A stretch of DNA of 27,657 nucleotides from JBHEPS01 sp046261635 (GTDB lineage: Bacteria > Acidobacteriota > Thermoanaerobaculia > Gp7-AA8): assembly GCA_046261635.1 (NCBI GenBank), contig JBHEOL010000266.1, forward strand, positions 1 through 27,657, given 5' to 3'. This document shows positions 5,709 to 14,415 of this stretch, one piece after another (within the stretch, counting starts at the first letter, position 1; every line of letters begins with the position of its first letter). A program made the translations under genes and the position numbers. The notes beneath the pieces are model-generated. The model ran no database searches. It worked only from the letters and a program-made list of their open reading frames with translations, and was not told the DNA's origin.

Positions 5709-8516
5709 TCACGCGCCGGCGTGAGCCGAGACGACTGCCTGACACCGGTCGCATAGAGCGTTTTCTCCGCTCGCTTCTTCGCGGTAGTGCCAGCAACGGG
5801 AGCACTTTCCACCCTTCGCGCGCTTCATCGCGATCCCGACCAGTCCCACTCCTTCGATCGCGGTGGCGTCTTCGAGCGAGCCGCTCGGATCGAATTCGAC
5901 GTGCGAGACGATCAGCATTTTCGAAAGATCGATCGCCAGCCCGCCGGTGATCGCATCGGCTCCCGGGATCCCGCTCAGGATGATGTCGGCCTCGAGCGAC
6001 TGGCCGATCTCGCCGCGCGCCCGCGCGAGCTCGAGAACCTTCGACGCCGCTTCCCGAAGGGCAAAGACACGGCCCCACGCCTCCTTCTCCGACGCCGGAT
6101 TCGATCGGCGGCCCGCGCCGGGAAACGAAGTGAGATGGACCGAGTCGAGTCGCTCTCCCGGCAGGTTCTCGTAGATCTCCTCCGCCGTGAACGGCAGGAT
6201 CGGGGCGATCATCGACACGAGCCCCTCGAGGACCTCGTGCATCGTGGTCTGGGCCGATCGCCGGGTCCGGGAGTCCGTCGCCTCGACGTAGAGCCGGTCC
6301 TTGGCGATGTCGAGGTAGACGGCCGAAAGATCGACCGTGCAGAGCTCGAGGATCCGGTGATAGACCACGTGGAACTCGAATTCGTCGTAGCCGCGGCGGC
6401 AACGGTCGAATACTTCCTGCGCCCGCGTGAGCAACCAGCGGTCGACCGGCTCGAGCTCCTCGAACGGCATCCGGTCGGTCGCGGGATCGAAGCCGGTCAG
6501 ATTCGCCAGAAGGAATCGCGCCGTGTTCCGGATTTTCCGATAGGCCTCGGCGATCCGTGCCACGATTTCCGGCCCGATGGCGATGTCTCCCCGGTAGTCG
6601 ACCATGGCGACCCACAGCCTGAGAATGTCCGCGCCGTGCTGCTTCAACAGATCGAGCGGCGAGACGACGTTGCCGATCGACTTCGACATCTTCCGTCCCT
6701 GCTCGTCGACCACGAAGCCATGCGTGATCACGCGCTCGTACGGTGCCCGGCCGCGAAGTCCCGTGCCGACGAGCAGCGAGGACTGGAACCATCCCCGGTG
6801 CTGGTCGTGCCCTTCCAGGTAGAGCGCCGCGGGCCAGGTGAGAGGATCTCCCCTCTCTTCGAGCACCGCGAGATGCGAGCAGCCGGAATCGAACCAGACG
6901 TCCAGGATGTCGAACTCCTTGCGGAACTCGCCCCCCCCGCACTTCGCGCATTTCGTGCCCGAGGAAAGAAAATCTTCGGCAGGGCGCTCGTACCACGCGT
7001 CCGCCCCTTCGGTGGAGAACAGCTCCACGACCCGGGCGAAGAACTCTTTCGAGGTGACCGGCTCATTGCACCCTTCGCAGAAGAGCACCGTGATCGGAAC
7101 GCCCCAGAGCCTCTGGCGCGAGATGCACCAGTCGGGACGATTCTCCACCATCCCGGTGATCCGCTCTTCACCCCAGCCGGGGATCCACGAGACCTCGTCG
7201 ATCGCCTTCAGCGCCCGCTCCCGGAACTGCTTCCGATCCATCCCGATGAACCACTGCTCGGTGGCGCGGAAAATGATCGGGTTGTGGCAGCGCCAGCAGT
7301 GCGGATACGAGTGGGTCAGCCGCTCGGTGGCCAGCAGTGCCCCGCGCTCCCGAAGGTGCTCGATGATGGCGGGGTTTGCCTTCAGGACATGGGTCCCGGC
7401 CCACGGAACCTCGGATGTGAATTCTCCCCGGGCGTCGACCGGCGTATAGACCGGCAGCTCGTAACGCATCCCGGTGTGGAAGTCGTCGGCGCCATGACCG
7501 GGTGCGGTATGGACGAGGCCCGTCCCGGCTTCGAGCGTCACATAGTCGCCGACCACGAACAACCCCTGCTTCGGGAGGAAGGCGTGGCGATACTCGAGCC
7601 GGTCGAGCGCGGCGCCCCGGAAGGTCTTCATCACGCGCGGTTCGGACCAGCCGAACTTGACCGCCACGGTCGCGAGCAGCTGCTTTGCGACGATGAACGA
7701 CTCGTCTCCCGCGCGCACCACATCGTATTCGAGGTCGGGATGGAGAGCGATCGCCAGGTTGGCGGGAAGCGTCCAGGGGGTGGTCGTCCAGATGACCGCG
7801 TGATGAGGGATCTCGACCGGAAGGTCGAGAGAGCGGACCGCGTCGTCGGTCAGACGGAACTTCACGTAGACCGACGGCGAGGTGTGATCCTCGTACTCCA
7901 CCTCCGCCTCGGCGAGCGCGGTTCGACAGTGCGTGCACCAGTGAACCGGCTTCAGCCCCTTGTAAACCAGCCCCTTCTCGAAGAACTCACCGAGGGCGCC
8001 CGCGATCTTCGCCTCGTACTCGAAGCTCATGGTCGAATAGGGATTCGCCCACTCCCCGAAAATACCCAGCTTCTGGAAGTCTTCCCGCTGGACGCCGATG
8101 TACTTGGCCGCGAATTTCCGGCACGCGCGGCGGAACTCGACCGCGGACATTTCGCGCTTTTTCGGGCCGAGCTCCTTGTCGACCTGGTGCTCGATCGGCA
8201 GGCCGTGACAATCCCATCCCGGCACGTACGGAGAGTCGAATCCCATCATCGTCCGGGAGCGGACGACGAGGTCCTTCAGGATCTTGTTGAGTGCATGCCC
8301 GATGTGAATGTGGCCGTTCGCGTAGGGCGGCCCATCATGCAGCACGAATTTCGGACGGCCGCTGGAGGCTGCGCGGATCTTCCCGTAGAGATCGTTCGCC
8401 GCCCACTGCTCGAGGCGCCTCGGCTCGTTCTGCGGCAGGTTCGCTTTCATCGCGAACGGTGTCTGGGGAAGGTTGAGTGTTTTCTTCCAGTCTTTTTTTT
8501 CCGGAGTCTCAGGCAT
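5709..8516 (-). CDS. ileS: Isoleucyl-tRNA synthetase
   Basis: The 935-residue class I synthetase charges tRNA-Ile with isoleucine in the cytosol. The HIGH signature is at residues 71-74 (GHIHIGHALN), preceded by HDGPPYANG; WDCHGLPIE follows, and KMSKS is near residue 610 (GRKMSKSIGN). A large editing (CP1) domain lies between them. The C-terminus has a CSRCWHYRE...CDRC zinc-binding domain, as in the eubacterial type. Length equals the usual family length. ATG 8516 is chosen because it has GAGGAGAG just upstream and gives the expected N-terminus; the open frame continues upstream only as a non-coding extension. It is followed by a strong terminator and preceded by a palindromic repeat element of about 107 bp. 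Confidence 0.98.
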   Translation of the reverse strand: MPETPEKKDWKKTLNLPQTPFAMKANLPQNEPRRLEQWAANDLYGKIRAASSGRPKFVLHDGPPYANGHIHIGHALNKILKDLVVRSRTMMGFDSPYVPGWDCHGLPIEHQVDKELGPKKREMSAVEFRRACRKFAAKYIGVQREDFQKLGIFGEWANPYSTMSFEYEAKIAGALGEFFEKGLVYKGLKPVHWCTHCRTALAEAEVEYEDHTSPSVYVKFRLTDDAVRSLDLPVEIPHHAVIWTTTPWTLPANLAIALHPDLEYDVVRAGDESFIVAKQLLATVAVKFGWSEPRVMKTFRGAALDRLEYRHAFLPKQGLFVVGDYVTLEAGTGLVHTAPGHGADDFHTGMRYELPVYTPVDARGEFTSEVPWAGTHVLKANPAIIEHLRERGALLATERLTHSYPHCWRCHNPIIFRATEQWFIGMDRKQFRERALKAIDEVSWIPGWGEERITGMVENRPDWCISRQRLWGVPITVLFCEGCNEPVTSKEFFARVVELFSTEGADAWYERPAEDFLSSGTKCAKCGGGEFRKEFDILDVWFDSGCSHLAVLEERGDPLTWPAALYLEGHDQHRGWFQSSLLVGTGLRGRAPYERVITHGFVVDEQGRKMSKSIGNVVSPLDLLKQHGADILRLWVAMVDYRGDIAIGPEIVARIAEAYRKIRNTARFLLANLTGFDPATDRMPFEELEPVDRWLLTRAQEVFDRCRRGYDEFEFHVVYHRILELCTVDLSAVYLDIAKDRLYVEATDSRTRRSAQTTMHEVLEGLVSMIAPILPFTAEEIYENLPGERLDSVHLTSFPGAGRRSNPASEKEAWGRVFALREAASKVLELARARGEIGQSLEADIILSGIPGADAITGGLAIDLSKMLIVSHVEFDPSGSLEDATAIEGVGLVGIAMKRAKGGKCSRCWHYREEASGENALCDRCQAVVSAHAGA

Positions 8517-8571
8517 GGCTCTCCTCGCCGACGGGGTCGGAAACCAAACCTCAACGAAGGAGATTTCCACA

Positions 8572-8678
8572 GTGGCGGAGGCTTCAGCCTCCGTCCCCTG
8601 CTTCGCACGAAGCGGGATCTTCCCGGAAAGAGGCATTTCGCTCCGTGGGGGAAGGTCGGAGGCTGAAGCCTCCGCCAC
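8572..8678. repeat. Palindromic MITE/REP-like element upstream of ileS
   Basis: The ends at 8572-8593 and 8657-8678 are 22-nt perfect inverted copies of each other; each end contains its own small dyad (GGAGGCT-TC-AGCCTCC). The 63-nt centre holds a further hairpin (GCTTCG-CA-CGAAGC). Total length is about 107 bp with no coding capacity, sitting in the 170-bp gap between the transglycosylase and ileS. The shape fits a non-autonomous repeat (REP pair/BIME or MITE). The full family cannot be judged from one copy, though a related dyad is seen at 24085-24110. Confidence 0.7.
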
Positions 8679-8686
8679 CTCGTCCA

Positions 8687-10042
8687 CTATTGCCCTGTGG
8701 CGACCGTCCCCTGGCCGATCTGCAGGCGGTCGCCGGGGTGGATGATGCGGTTCTCGGCGATCTCGTTCAGCGAGCGGAGCTCGGCCACGGTGAGCCCGTG
8801 GCGGCGCGCGATGGCGTAGAGAGTGTCTCCACGCTCGACGACGTAAATGGCGGGAACGTCGCTGTGGCGACGCGCGAGAGTCTCCGAGAGCCGGGTGGTG
8901 CTGACGGGAAGGTAGAGCGTGGTTCCGGCCATGAGGCGATCGGAACGAAGGCCGTTCATCTCGGCGAGCGACTTCCGGTCGAGCTCGAGCCTCCTCGCGA
9001 GCGACGCAACCGTCTCGGCCGACCGAATCTGGTAGAGGGTGACCGGAATGTCGGGGTCGTCGAACCGCAGACTCTGAGCCGATGCGAGGAGGGGCGCCTT
9101 CGCCACGGGAGGAATCGACAGAATGTGGCGTCCAGGCGGGACGAGTCCGCGGTGGAGCGCCGGGTTGTGCTGGCCGAGCACGGCCGGATCGATCCCGGCG
9201 ACCGTCGCGACGTAGTCGAGAGTGGCCGGACCCTCGATCTCGACGCGTTCCTGCTCCACGGCGGCCGGCTCGGACATCATGAATCCATGCGCCGCCGGAT
9301 CGCTCACGATCAGCACCGTGGCCCAGAACGTCGGAACGTATCCGCGGGTCTCCTTCGGCAGCACCGAGCGCTCGAGAAGCTCCCAGAAAGTCGTGACGCC
9401 CTCGCGCTCGAGGGCCCTGCGGACCCGCCCGGGCCCGCAATTGTAGGCGGCCAGTGCCAGCGACCAGTCGCCGAACATCCGGTGGAGATCGCTCAGGTAC
9501 GTCGCGGCGGCGCGCGTCGCTTTCTCCGGATCGTTTCTCTCGTCGATCCACCAGTCGACCCGAAGCCCGTACTCGCGCGCCGTCGCCGGCATGAACTGCC
9601 AGATTCCCCGCGCGCCCGCTTTCGAGGTGAGGGTGGGGAAGTAGGCGCTCTCGATCACCGGAAGCCAGGCCACCGCGCCGGGCAGTTTCTTTTCCGCGAG
9701 CACGCCGTCGATCATCGTCCGGTATTGCGAAGAGCGGAGAATCGATCCCTGAATGCTCTCCTTGAGCGTGGTGGAGAAGTACCGCACGGCACCGTCGATG
9801 GAGGGGTGCGAGGGGATCTCGATGGAGGCTGCCGCGGCGGGGTCGGCGATCGAGTACGGGAGGCTCTCACCCTCGCGGGCGACGATGTGGGACCAGGCCT
9901 GCTCGAGTCCCGCGCGGTAATCGGCGAGCTCAGTGGCGACCGGGGAAGGGGGGAGACCCGGAAGAGTAGCCGGAGCCGGGGAGCCCCCGCTCGTGCACGC
10001 CATGGTCAACAACGTAGCTGCCAGACCGAGCCAGGCTCTCAT
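8687..10042 (-). CDS. mltD: Membrane-bound lytic murein transglycosylase D-like, with LysM domains
   Basis: The 451-residue protein begins with a lipoprotein-type signal (MRAWLGLAATLLTMAC, Cys16 as lipid site; the lipobox LTMAC is acceptable but not perfect). The SLT catalytic domain spans about residues 110-260, with catalytic Glu131 in the motif ESAYFPTLTSKAGARGIWQF and a later AAYNCGPGRVRRAL. Two clear LysM peptidoglycan-binding repeats end the protein (about 325-370, and 395-445 with YVVERGDTLYAIARRHGLT). It should cleave glycan strands by forming 1,6-anhydro-muropeptides at the outer-membrane inner face. The gene has the same orientation as ileS and the MglA-like gene; 27 bp separate it from the latter. 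Confidence 0.93.
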   Translation of the reverse strand: MRAWLGLAATLLTMACTSGGSPAPATLPGLPPSPVATELADYRAGLEQAWSHIVAREGESLPYSIADPAAAASIEIPSHPSIDGAVRYFSTTLKESIQGSILRSSQYRTMIDGVLAEKKLPGAVAWLPVIESAYFPTLTSKAGARGIWQFMPATAREYGLRVDWWIDERNDPEKATRAAATYLSDLHRMFGDWSLALAAYNCGPGRVRRALEREGVTTFWELLERSVLPKETRGYVPTFWATVLIVSDPAAHGFMMSEPAAVEQERVEIEGPATLDYVATVAGIDPAVLGQHNPALHRGLVPPGRHILSIPPVAKAPLLASAQSLRFDDPDIPVTLYQIRSAETVASLARRLELDRKSLAEMNGLRSDRLMAGTTLYLPVSTTRLSETLARRHSDVPAIYVVERGDTLYAIARRHGLTVAELRSLNEIAENRIIHPGDRLQIGQGTVATGQ

Positions 10043-10069
10043 CCCGCCCTCCCCACTCGAATGTCGAAA

Positions 10070-11335
10070 TCAGTTCGACGAATCGCCGCGCAGACGAAGG
10101 ATGAGAGTCCTCAGATCGGTCGCCTCGTCCACGTCGATCGTCGCATTCTGTTGTACCACATTCCCCCCGGCGTCCTGGACCGAAACCGTGACCGTGACGC
10201 GGCGCGGTGCACTCAGGGCCGCCTCGGGAAACTGCAGATTGAACGGAGGCGGTTGCGCCCTCGGTTCGCCCGAGTCCTTCTTTCTCACGGCCGCGGTCTG
10301 CGTCGCCTTTTTACGGAGCTGCTCGAGCTCGGCCATGATGTCGATCGACGACCGGACCTTCAGCCGTTTCATTTCGGGCGCGGGCGCAGCCGGCTGCTCG
10401 GGTTCTTCGGGCGTCGGGAGCGGCGGCACGGGAGTCTGCATCGCCTCGTCCCCGGTGTCGGCCGACGACAGATAGGACGGCTCGCGTTCCTCCTCCTCGA
10501 CTTGCGGGACGGAAGTGTAGCCGGCCAGGGTATCGAGCGGCTCTGCGACGCCGACTCGGGTCTGCTTCTCGGTCTCGGCCGCCGCCTCGGGGAACGGGTC
10601 GGCGGTCTGAGGGGGAGCTGGCTGGGGCTGCGATCCGGCGGATGGCGGCAGATCGGGGGGCGTGATGCGCGGCTGTTTCTTGCGCGCCCCTTCGTGAACC
10701 TGGAACACCGCTTTCGCCCCGGTCGAGCGCGTGACGTCCTCGCCCATCATCCGGCGCCGAAGCGTTCGCAGGGTCAGCTTCGAGATCAGCTTGAGCGTCT
10801 CGAACACACCCGTTCCGCCCATGGCCGAAGCCTCGACGACTTCGGTCTGACCGTTGGTGCCGAGGTGGGAGATGATCGTCTCCGGATCCGCGATGTTCGG
10901 CAGATCGCGTTTGTTGAGTTGGATCACGATCGGCAGATCGTCGAGATTGAGGCCGATCTCCCCGAGGTTCTCGCGGAGATTCTGAAAGCTCTCGACATTC
11001 GCTCCGAGCATCGCGTTCTGCGAATCGGCCACGAAGACGATTCCGTCGACGCCTTTCAGCACCAGCTTCCGGGTCGTGTTGTAGAACACCTGACCCGGCA
11101 CGGTGTAGAGCTGCAGCCGGGTCTTGAATCCCCCGATCACTCCGACGTCGAGTGGGAGAAGATCGAAGAAGAGGGTGCGGTCCGCTTCGGTCTCGAGGCT
11201 GACCATCTCACCGCGGCTCTGCGGCGTCGTCTTCTCGTAGATGTAACGGAGATTGGTGGTCTTCCCACAGAGACCGGGACCGTAGTACACGATCTTTGCG
11301 GCCATCTGCATCGTCGCATAGTTGAAGAAGACCAT
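10070..11335 (-). CDS. MglA-like Ras-superfamily GTPase with long C-terminal extension
   Basis: The first 200 residues are MglA-like: P-loop GPGLCGKT at 19-26, the TVPGQ switch at about 78-82 (G3), and NKRD at 141-144 (G4). MglA GTPases set the leading cell pole and recruit motility or secretion machinery in Myxococcus and relatives. Classical MglA is about 195 residues; here the protein runs to 421, adding a Pro/Glu-rich linker (about 225-330) and an end domain that starts at KRLKVRSSIDIMAELEQLRKKA and finishes with beta-strand-like VTVTVSVQDAGGNVV. ATG 11335 starts the typical MVFFNYATMQMAAKIVYYG sequence. No MglB-type roadblock GAP is encoded in the window. The Rossmann/DUF2520 gene lies 67 bp upstream on the same strand. 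Confidence 0.88.
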   Translation of the reverse strand: MVFFNYATMQMAAKIVYYGPGLCGKTTNLRYIYEKTTPQSRGEMVSLETEADRTLFFDLLPLDVGVIGGFKTRLQLYTVPGQVFYNTTRKLVLKGVDGIVFVADSQNAMLGANVESFQNLRENLGEIGLNLDDLPIVIQLNKRDLPNIADPETIISHLGTNGQTEVVEASAMGGTGVFETLKLISKLTLRTLRRRMMGEDVTRSTGAKAVFQVHEGARKKQPRITPPDLPPSAGSQPQPAPPQTADPFPEAAAETEKQTRVGVAEPLDTLAGYTSVPQVEEEEREPSYLSSADTGDEAMQTPVPPLPTPEEPEQPAAPAPEMKRLKVRSSIDIMAELEQLRKKATQTAAVRKKDSGEPRAQPPPFNLQFPEAALSAPRRVTVTVSVQDAGGNVVQQNATIDVDEATDLRTLILRLRGDSSN

Positions 11336-11402
11336 GGCGGGGTTATTCGGCTCCGAGCGGCCGGCGTAGGCCGCCGATGGTAGCATCCGGTTTTCAGAGG
11401 GG

Positions 11403-12242
11403 TCAAGAAACCTGCCAATTGCGAAGAAGATCAATGATTTCCGCGATTTCCGGGGGCCTCTGGCCCGTTTTTTCCACAGCCCCGGCGACCTCGAGTGAGA
11501 GCCTCCGGTAGAGCTCCTCGATTCCCGGTACCGCCCCCAGCGCCTGGAGGTGGAGCTCGACCGTCGCGCGGTCGCCCCGCGCCACCGGTCCGGTGAACCT
11601 CGCGGCCGGCGGCGAATTCTCCCAGTCCCCGATCGCCGAGCGGGCGAGGGCGGCGATCGCCCTGCGACCCTCCGTCTCGTCGATGCCGGCGGACCGGAGA
11701 ACGCCGCTTGCGATCTCGAGAAGCGCGGCGACGTGGTTCGATCCGAGGACCGCGCCCGCGTGGTAGAGCGGCTTGAAGGAGGTCTCGATCCGGCTCATCG
11801 GGGCGCCGAATGTTGCGGCGATGGTCCGGGCGACCTCGAGACTGGCGTCGGGTCCTTCGAACACCATCAGCGGTGGCGGAGACGGAGGGGTCCCAGCAGG
11901 GGGGAGGGCGGCGAGCGGATGGAGGGAAAAGCAGCGCGGGCCGGGGCCGAGAACCGAGCCGGGGAGCGACCCGCTTGCGTGAAAGCGGAAGGATTGCTCG
12001 CCGAGGAAGGGCTCGATCACCAGGGTCACCTGCGGGATCGCGGCGTCGGGCACGGCGACCAGCAGCAGGTCGGACTCCCGGACCACTCTTTCGATGGGCA
12101 CGGCAGACGCATCGAGCAGCCGCGGGAGCTCGCTGGACGAGCCCGGACGGAGCGAAACCCCCACGATCGGACGGTTCCCTCTCCTCCAGGCATGACCGAA
12201 TGCCCAGGCGGCTCTGCCTCCGCCGATGATTCCAAGTTTCAC
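11403..12242 (-). CDS. Rossmann-fold / DUF2520 oxidoreductase-like protein
   Basis: The 279-residue protein has an N-terminal NAD(P)-binding glycine motif (KLGIIGGGRAAWAFG; GxGxxG-like) and the two-domain arrangement of F420-dependent NADP oxidoreductase/pyrroline-5-carboxylate reductase relatives. The central segment (CFSLHPLAALP) and the helical C-terminal half with LYHAGAVLGSNHVAALLEIA match the DUF2520 family. The reaction is unknown for this group. The start is GTG 12242, at which the glycine motif begins after three residues. It is divergent from the small exported-protein gene, with only 39 bp between start codons, so their promoters must overlap the coding ends. Confidence 0.85.
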   Translation of the reverse strand: MKLGIIGGGRAAWAFGHAWRRGNRPIVGVSLRPGSSSELPRLLDASAVPIERVVRESDLLLVAVPDAAIPQVTLVIEPFLGEQSFRFHASGSLPGSVLGPGPRCFSLHPLAALPPAGTPPSPPPLMVFEGPDASLEVARTIAATFGAPMSRIETSFKPLYHAGAVLGSNHVAALLEIASGVLRSAGIDETEGRRAIAALARSAIGDWENSPPAARFTGPVARGDRATVELHLQALGAVPGIEELYRRLSLEVAGAVEKTGQRPPEIAEIIDLLRNWQVS

Positions 12243-12281
12243 GTCCGGGTCCCGCTCGCGCTTATCATAAGAGGAACCGAC

Positions 12282-12632
12282 ATGCGGATTGCGATTGGGA
12301 TCATCCTGCTCCTCGTTCCGACGGCCGGACCGGCCGCGGAGGCGGTGTGCGACGGAGCCGACCGGGGGTACCCGGAGGCTCTCTGTCTCTACCATCAGGG
12401 AAACCTGGAAGATGCGGAGGCGGCGTTTCGGAGTCTGGTGGAGGCGGACGATCCTCGGCCGGAGACGCTGAAGGGGCGTTACTTCCTGGTGCGGACGCTG
12501 ATGAAGCTCCGGCGATGGCCGGAGGCGTCGGCTGAGCTGATCAAAATTTATTCGATCTCGCCCTCCTTCTATCGGGAGTGGAGCGGTGATTTTCTTCTCG
12601 GAGAGATTCGCCGTGCTCAGGGACTGGGCTGA
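12282..12632 (+). CDS. Small exported TPR-like protein
   Basis: The 116-residue product starts with a cleavable-type signal peptide (MRIAIGIILLLVPTAGPAAEA). The rest reads as helical TPR-like repeats: ALCLYHQGNLEDAEAAFRSL is a good TPR A/B helix pair, followed by GRYFLVRTLMKLRRWPEASAEL. It has two Cys in the mature part. ATG 12282 has AGAGGAA 7 nt upstream. It is the first gene before the GAF-EBP on the same strand (gap about 43 bp), so it may belong to that operon. A role as a periplasmic interaction partner is plausible but unproven. Confidence 0.75.
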   Translation: MRIAIGIILLLVPTAGPAAEAVCDGADRGYPEALCLYHQGNLEDAEAAFRSLVEADDPRPETLKGRYFLVRTLMKLRRWPEASAELIKIYSISPSFYREWSGDFLLGEIRRAQGLG

Positions 12633-12675
12633 ATCTCTCCTTCGGGCGGATTCGCGGGTCAGGGAGAAACCGGAG

Positions 12676-14214
12676 ATGCCGGCATCGAGCTTCGAACAGA
12701 GACGGAAGCTGCTCCAGCTCGAGGCGCTTCACGACGTGGGCAGGGCGCTCAACACGCTCCGCCCCGAAGAGGAGCTGCTCGAGGAACTGCTGTTGCGGGC
12801 GATCGCGCTCGCGGACGCGGCGTGGGGATTCGCGGTCACCGTGGACGAGGGGTTTCGGATCCAGCACTTGTTCACGGTCGGGATGGAGCGTGAGGAGATC
12901 GGGGAGAAGGTGATGAGCGAGGAGGCGATCCGCCGTGCGATCGCGCTTCGCACGCCGATCTCGACCGAAGCCGGACCGCTCGCCGGCGGCCGTGTCGGCT
13001 CGCTCCTGGTGGCGCCGCTCATGGCCACCGACAAGGCTCTCGGAGCGATTGCCGTGGGAGGAAAGGAGAGCCGCGGCGGGCGGACCGAGTCGTTCGACGC
13101 CGATGATCTCCGGTTTCTCGGATCCCTCGGTTCGATCGGCGCCGCGGCGATCGACAACACGCGGAACTTTCACCGGCTGGAGCTCGTGCGGGAATCGCTC
13201 GAAGACGAGAACCGGTCGCTCAAGCAGCGGATGTTTCGCGAGTACAGCGACCGACTCATGGTCGGCGACTCCCCCGCCATGCAGAAAGTGATCGATCTGG
13301 TCGCCCGCGTCGCTGGAAGCCACGCCAACGTGCTGATCCGCGGCGAATCGGGGACCGGCAAGGAGATGGTCGCCCGGCTCATTCACGGGAACTCTCCCCG
13401 GCACGACCGGCCGTTCGTCGCCATCAATTGCGCTGCACTTCCCGAGACTCTCCTCGAGTCCGAGCTGTTCGGCATCGAGCGGGGCGTCGCGACCGGCGTC
13501 GAAGCGCGCGCGGGGAAGTTCGAGGTCGCCAACGGCGGAACCGTCTTTCTCGACGAGATCGGCGACATCCCCGTGACGCTCCAGGCCAAGCTCCTCCGCG
13601 TGCTGCAGGAAAGAGAGATCGAAAAGCTCGGAGGGAGGCGGCGGATTCCGGTCGACGTCCGGATTCTCGCCGCCACGCACCGCTCGCTCGAAGAGATGAT
13701 CGAGACGGGCGAATTCCGGCAGGACCTCTATTACCGGCTCCGCGTGGTGGAGATCTTTCTCCCGCCTCTGCGGGAGCGGCGCGAGGACATTCCAAAGCTG
13801 GTCCGCTATTTTCTGGACAAGTACGGGCGGCGCGAAGGACTCGAGAACGTCCGGATCGCCCAGGAAGCGCTGCAGAAACTGATGAGGTATCCGTTTCCCG
13901 GGAACGTGCGGGAGCTCGAGAACCTGATCGAGGGGGCGCTGGCGGTGACGGTCGACCCGGTGATCGCTGCGGATGAGCTTCTGATCCCGGCAGGCACCGA
14001 GGGGGGGGCACAGGGAGATCTGCTTGCGGATCTGCCGGAACTGCGGGAGCTGGAGCGACGCTACATTGGTCTGGTTCTGGAGCATACCGGGGGAAATCTG
14101 AGCAAAGCGGCCCGAATCCTCGGAATTGATCGGAAGACACTCTATCGGAAGAGGGAGGAGTGGTCCCATTCTGCCCCTGATGGGTCGAAACTACCCACTC
14201 CTCTAACTAATTGA
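12676..14214 (+). CDS. Sigma-54-type enhancer-binding regulator, GAF-AAA+-Fis
   Basis: The 512-residue protein has an N-terminal GAF sensor (about 15-165), an AAA+ domain (about 193-425) and a C-terminal Fis-type helix-turn-helix (NLSKAARILGIDRKTLYRK). Walker A GESGTGKE is at 223-230, Walker B VFLDEIGD around 290-297, and arginine-finger segment FRQDLYYRLRVVEIFLPPLRERREDI is intact. The loop that contacts sigma-54, normally GAFTGA, reads GVATGV (270-275), a departure that keeps only G-x-x-TG. ATG 12676 is preferred because AGGGAG (12661-12666) is 9 nt upstream; GTG 12586 in frame would add 30 residues and overlap the TPR gene. The next operon begins with a sigma-54 promoter, so this is its likely activator. 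GAF ligand is unknown. Confidence 0.93.
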   Translation: MPASSFEQRRKLLQLEALHDVGRALNTLRPEEELLEELLLRAIALADAAWGFAVTVDEGFRIQHLFTVGMEREEIGEKVMSEEAIRRAIALRTPISTEAGPLAGGRVGSLLVAPLMATDKALGAIAVGGKESRGGRTESFDADDLRFLGSLGSIGAAAIDNTRNFHRLELVRESLEDENRSLKQRMFREYSDRLMVGDSPAMQKVIDLVARVAGSHANVLIRGESGTGKEMVARLIHGNSPRHDRPFVAINCAALPETLLESELFGIERGVATGVEARAGKFEVANGGTVFLDEIGDIPVTLQAKLLRVLQEREIEKLGGRRRIPVDVRILAATHRSLEEMIETGEFRQDLYYRLRVVEIFLPPLRERREDIPKLVRYFLDKYGRREGLENVRIAQEALQKLMRYPFPGNVRELENLIEGALAVTVDPVIAADELLIPAGTEGGAQGDLLADLPELRELERRYIGLVLEHTGGNLSKAARILGIDRKTLYRKREEWSHSAPDGSKLPTPLTN

Positions 14215-14363
14215 TACGGAGCAGTTTACGTGACTTAGAGTTGATCGCTGAGTGGCAGTGTGGCATTTTGTCGCATCCACATTCGCGGGAGACCGTTGGA
14301 AGATGTTGACTAACTCACTAGATATCAGTAATTTAGCTCGCGTGAGTTGCAGGTCGTTTGGCG
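14215..14363 (+). promoter_or_regulatory. AT-rich upstream region with inverted repeats (candidate EBP enhancer)
   Basis: The gap between the EBP gene and the sigma-54 promoter is clearly richer in A+T than its surroundings. It holds an exact inverted repeat AACTCAC (14312-14318) ... GTGAGTT (14342-14348), and an outer dyad TGTGG...CCACA spanning about 14259-14281. Enhancer-binding proteins bind dyads 60-200 bp upstream of the -24 element, so either is a candidate site. Which one is bound is inference. Confidence 0.45.
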
Positions 14364-14379
14364 TGGCAGTGCGGTTGCT
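14364..14379 (+). promoter_or_regulatory. Sigma-54 (RpoN) -24/-12 promoter
   Basis: TGGCAGTGCGGTTGCT matches the consensus TGGCAC-N5-TTGC[AT], with GG at 14365-14366 and GC at 14377-14378 exactly 12 bp apart, the spacing sigma-54 requires. Transcription should start about 12 bp after the GC, leaving a leader of about 25 nt before the small membrane-peptide ORF, with the EBP gene immediately upstream. Confidence 0.8.
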
Positions 14380-14415
14380 CAGGGGTGGGGTTGAACACCA
14401 CGCCGGAGGGCACGC

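Noticed and set aside
8572..8678. A CRISPR array or attachment site.
   Set aside because: Only one inverted pair is present, without regular direct repeats and spacers, and no integrase or cas gene is in the window.
8517..9551. The long upstream extension of the ileS frame.
   Set aside because: It runs through the palindromic element and across the transglycosylase gene in another frame; the synthetase begins at ATG 8516 with a ribosome-binding site.
14251..14268. TGGCA-like sequences farther upstream as a second sigma-54 promoter.
   Set aside because: The distance between GG and GC is not 12 bp, so they fail the spacing rule.
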